A stretch of 6,772 nucleotides of DNA from Desulfobacteraceae bacterium (GTDB lineage: Bacteria > Desulfobacterota > DSM-4660 > Desulfatiglandales > Desulfatiglandaceae). Below the pieces are notes generated by a model. It saw only the letters and a list, made by a program, of their open reading frames with translations. It was not told the DNA's origin and did not search any database. The DNA lies in contig JAUWPC010000188.1 of the NCBI GenBank assembly GCA_030611815.1, positions 1-6,772 on the forward strand, written 5' to 3'. Within the stretch, counting starts at the first letter, position 1. Each line of letters opens with the position of its first letter. Made by a program: the position numbers and the translations under genes. Below, piece after piece: positions 4,889 to 6,772 of the stretch.

Positions 4889-6007
4889 ATGATCACTAAA
4901 TCCGATATTATAGGGGCAGCATATGAGCATGGCTTCGACGACGTTGGCTTTACAACGGCAGATCCGTTTCCGGATCATAAGCAATTACTCCTCGACAGGC
5001 GTGAAGAGTATGAATGGGCGGAGGCGGTCGGACTTGACCTGTTAACCGGTACAGATCCCACCACAATTCTACCAAATGCCAAAACGATTATCGTCCTTAT
5101 GGAGGTCTATTTTAGAAAATCCTACCCACGTTCCATAGAAGGGCATTTCGGACGCTGCTACCTTGATGATGATCGGATGACTCGTGACGGACTGAGCAAA
5201 CGAATCAAAGCGTTCCGATCATTTCTCCGTGATAACGGCATCGATTCGAAAGTACCGTTCAATTTACCACACCGGGTGGCTGCGGCACGGGCAGGAATGG
5301 GCACCTTTGGGAAAAACTGCCTGTTCTATTCCAACAAGGTAGCCCGAGGGGGTTCCTGGACCCTTCCCATTGCCTTTGTTATCGACGAGACTTTTGAACC
5401 CGGTGTACCAACTATGGAAATGGGCTGTCCGGACTGGTGCAAAAACACCTGTATTGCTGCCTGTCCGACAAGAGCATTAAAGGGAAATGGCCGGATAGAT
5501 CCGCGTAAATGTATATCATATCTTACCTATTTTGGTAAAGGAATAACCCCATTGGAATTAAGGGAACCCATGGGTATGTTTGTATATGGATGTGACAGAT
5601 GCCAGAATGTCTGCCCGCGAAACCAGCCCTGGCTCGCCAAGGACCTTCCAATGAATGACAAAGTGGTCGCGAAGGAGGGTAATTTTGCGCTATCACGTCT
5701 GCTGCACATGGACAGGGAATACTTTGAAACTAAAATATGGCCCCACATGTTCTATATGTCTTATCAAGACATATGGCGGTGGAAGATGAACGTGGCGAGG
5801 GTGATGGGAAACAGCCGCGACGAAAAATACATTACAGATCTCGTCCGTGCGTTCGAAGGCAATCCGGACGAGCGTGTTCGAGGAATGACGGTGTGGGCCA
5901 TCAGTAATATCGGCGGGCCAGAAGCGCGAACTGCTTTAAAAGGACTTATTGATGAAACCAGTGATCTTGTAAAAGAAGAGATACGGCGGGCTAAAGAATT
6001 CTGCTAA
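4889..6007 (+). CDS. QueG-like double [4Fe-4S] protein, probably not a true epoxyqueuosine reductase
   Basis: A 372-residue protein with QueG architecture: an N-terminal DUF1730-like part, the AGMGTFGKNCLF segment (135-146, compare AGLGWIGKNTLL in QueG), two ferredoxin-type cysteine groups, and a C-terminal helical HEAT-like repeat region (about 310-372, ending in ERVRGMTVWAISNIGGPEAR and beyond). QueG itself is a cobalamin-dependent reductase of epoxyqueuosine in tRNA. Two departures are visible. The VDTAP.LER segment just before AGLG, which carries a conserved acidic residue considered catalytic in QueG, is here PFNLPHRVAAARAG. The first cluster motif is C180-x3-C184-x3-C188-x3-C192-P instead of CxxCxxCxxxCP. 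The second group is C208, C235-xx-C238-xxx-C242. It is therefore a paralogue with an unknown substrate. ATG 4889 has AGGAGA close upstream. An attC-type site starts 56 bases after the stop, so this may be a cassette gene. Confidence 0.85.
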   Translation: MITKSDIIGAAYEHGFDDVGFTTADPFPDHKQLLLDRREEYEWAEAVGLDLLTGTDPTTILPNAKTIIVLMEVYFRKSYPRSIEGHFGRCYLDDDRMTRDGLSKRIKAFRSFLRDNGIDSKVPFNLPHRVAAARAGMGTFGKNCLFYSNKVARGGSWTLPIAFVIDETFEPGVPTMEMGCPDWCKNTCIAACPTRALKGNGRIDPRKCISYLTYFGKGITPLELREPMGMFVYGCDRCQNVCPRNQPWLAKDLPMNDKVVAKEGNFALSRLLHMDREYFETKIWPHMFYMSYQDIWRWKMNVARVMGNSRDEKYITDLVRAFEGNPDERVRGMTVWAISNIGGPEARTALKGLIDETSDLVKEEIRRAKEFC

Positions 6008-6063
6008 AACCTTTCATGGACATATTCGTTGTAAGGCCGAAAGAAAGTAATGATTGAAAGACC

Positions 6064-6186
6064 ACATAACAAAAGGATCAACGCTGACCAAAAACGCCCG
6101 CCTTTGGTGAAAGTGTCGTATGGTTAAGTTGTTGCGGTTTTCAATTAACTGATGCTGTTTTTGGGCAGGTTATCCTTGGGTTAGGC
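6064..6186 (+). other. integron attC recombination site 2
   Basis: This is a 123-bp attC-type inverted repeat in the same orientation as the first. The R'' box ACATAAC (6064-6070) fits RYYYAAC at 6 of 7 positions, and R' GTTAGGC (6180-6186) fits GTTRRRY fully. After unpaired spacers, AGGAT 6074-6078 pairs with ATCCT 6172-6176, AAC 6080-6082 with GTT 6169-6171, CTG 6084-6086 with CAG 6166-6168, and CCAAAAAC 6088-6095 with GTTTTTGG 6157-6164. C6079 and G6083 bulge on the left arm only, and A6087 faces G6165. The terminal loop region carries its own hairpin (GTTAA.TTG about 6123-6131 with CAATTAAC 6142-6149). Cassette junction: G6180/T6181. It lies between the QueG-like stop and the DPH6-like start. 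Confidence 0.88.
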
Positions 6187-6226
6187 ATCCACCGATTAGA
6201 AAATACTATACGCAAAGGAAGCACTT

Positions 6227-6772
6227 ATGGACCCAATCAAAGGAAAGTCATTTTTTTGTTCATGGAGTGGCGGAAAGGACTCTTGTCTTGCTCTTTACCT
6301 CGCTATCCAAAATGGGGCAATCCCAAAAGCCCTTCTCACAATGCTGAGAGAAGATGGTAAAAGATCTCGCTCCCACGGCCTGCCTATTTCCGTGTTCCAA
6401 CAGCAAGCTCTGGCATTGGGGATCCCTCTCGTTGTGTGTAAATCCTCTTGGGATGACTATGAACGAAATTTTACAGATACTATTAGCGAATTTAGAAAGG
6501 AAGGGATTGAGTATGGAGTCTTTGGCGATATCGACTTAGAAGCTCATCTCGAATGGGTAGAACGTGTTTGTTCATCTGTACAGATTCAATCATACGAACC
6601 ACTTTGGAAAAAGCCACGGCGGGATCTCTTAGATAAGTTTTTTCAACTCGGTTTCATGGCTACGATTATCGCAGTAAAACAAGGAACCCTGGATAGCAGC
6701 TTTCTGGGCCGTACACTCAACGATGAGGTGATTACTGAAATGGAGAATGCTGGGATTGATGCTTCAGGAGAG
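6227..6772 (+). CDS. DPH6/TIGR00290-type ATP pyrophosphatase (3' end outside window)
   Basis: Open from ATG 6227 to the window end, 182 residues with no stop. It is an adenine-nucleotide alpha-hydrolase of the diphthine-ammonia ligase-like group (DUF71). Visible are CSWSGGKDSCLALYLA (PP-loop SGGKDS at 14-19), FGDIDLEAHLEWVERVC (99-115), the EPLW segment (124-127) and FLGRTLNDEV near the end. The last visible residues, GIDASGE, would lead into the GEFHT-like motif of the family, so perhaps 30 to 50 residues are missing. Bacteria do not make diphthamide, so the bacterial substrate is unknown; amidation or another adenylation of a carboxylate is inferred from the fold. AAGGAAG (6215-6221) lies 5 bases before the ATG. 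The gene begins 40 bases after the attC-2 junction with no gene between, so it is the likely first gene of the next cassette. Confidence 0.88.
   Translation, partial: MDPIKGKSFFCSWSGGKDSCLALYLAIQNGAIPKALLTMLREDGKRSRSHGLPISVFQQQALALGIPLVVCKSSWDDYERNFTDTISEFRKEGIEYGVFGDIDLEAHLEWVERVCSSVQIQSYEPLWKKPRRDLLDKFFQLGFMATIIAVKQGTLDSSFLGRTLNDEVITEMENAGIDASGE

Noticed and set aside
1..6772. CRISPR array, tRNA, rRNA or intact transposase
   Set aside because: No regularly spaced repeats, tRNA-like cloverleaf, rRNA segment or transposase motif was seen on either strand by eye.

Overview
The window looks like chromosome of a mesophilic anaerobe, most likely Desulfobacterota (sulfate-reducer or syntroph type). 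This is inferred from the gene content: a TIGR04076-type small protein, a LarE-type sulfur transferase, a QueG-like double [4Fe-4S] protein and a nitroreductase/radical-SAM pair. Short palindromic and inverted-repeat elements lie between the genes. Base composition shifts from AT-rich at the left edge and in the cupin gene to clearly GC-richer in the larE-like gene, so the region reads as a mosaic. No 16S or other marker is present, so the taxonomy is tentative.

Layout, left to right. (1) 2-187: 3' end of an unrecognised AT-rich gene. (2) 260-390: an integron attC-type recombination site. (3) 409-753: a small cupin with a strong ribosome binding site right after the attC, as expected for a cassette gene. 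(4) 826-958: first copy of a 133-bp inverted-repeat element. (5) 1015-1530 nitroreductase and 1559-2581 radical SAM protein, probably one transcript, followed by an ATGA overlap into a dead PD-(D/E)XK nuclease gene (2578 to about 2685). (6) About 2686-3080: gene-free, with palindromic repeats. (7) 3081-3500, minus strand: TIGR04076-like protein. Directly upstream of it on the same strand is a 59-residue relic of an integron-type tyrosine integrase (3513-3692) with a good promoter. (8) 3819-3951: second copy of the 133-bp element, ending just before the ribosome binding site of a larE-like gene (3974-4810). (9) 4889-6007: QueG-like iron-sulfur protein. (10) 6064-6186: a second attC in the same orientation as the first. 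(11) 6227 to the end: 5' part of a DPH6/TIGR00290-type ATP pyrophosphatase.

The main discovery is integron architecture hidden in the intergenic DNA. Two long attC-like folded sites (131 and 123 bp) share the same strand, the same arm signature (AGGAT-N-AAC on the left, GTTATCC plus 4-5 bases plus GTTARRY on the right) and one-sided bulged bases. An integrase N-terminal relic faces away from the larE/queG-like/DPH6-like block, which is the canonical intI-to-array polarity. The sites are about 5.8 kb apart, far longer than an ordinary cassette. Either intermediate attC sites were lost, the block was interrupted by the repeats and a minus-strand gene, or the right part is a second array start. 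The cassette-linked genes are metabolic (cupin, PP-loop ATPases, iron-sulfur protein) rather than resistance genes.

Functional links between the genes are only partly visible. The nitroreductase and radical SAM protein look co-transcribed. The larE-like and queG-like genes are 78 bp apart on one strand and could be, but no shared pathway is shown by sequence.
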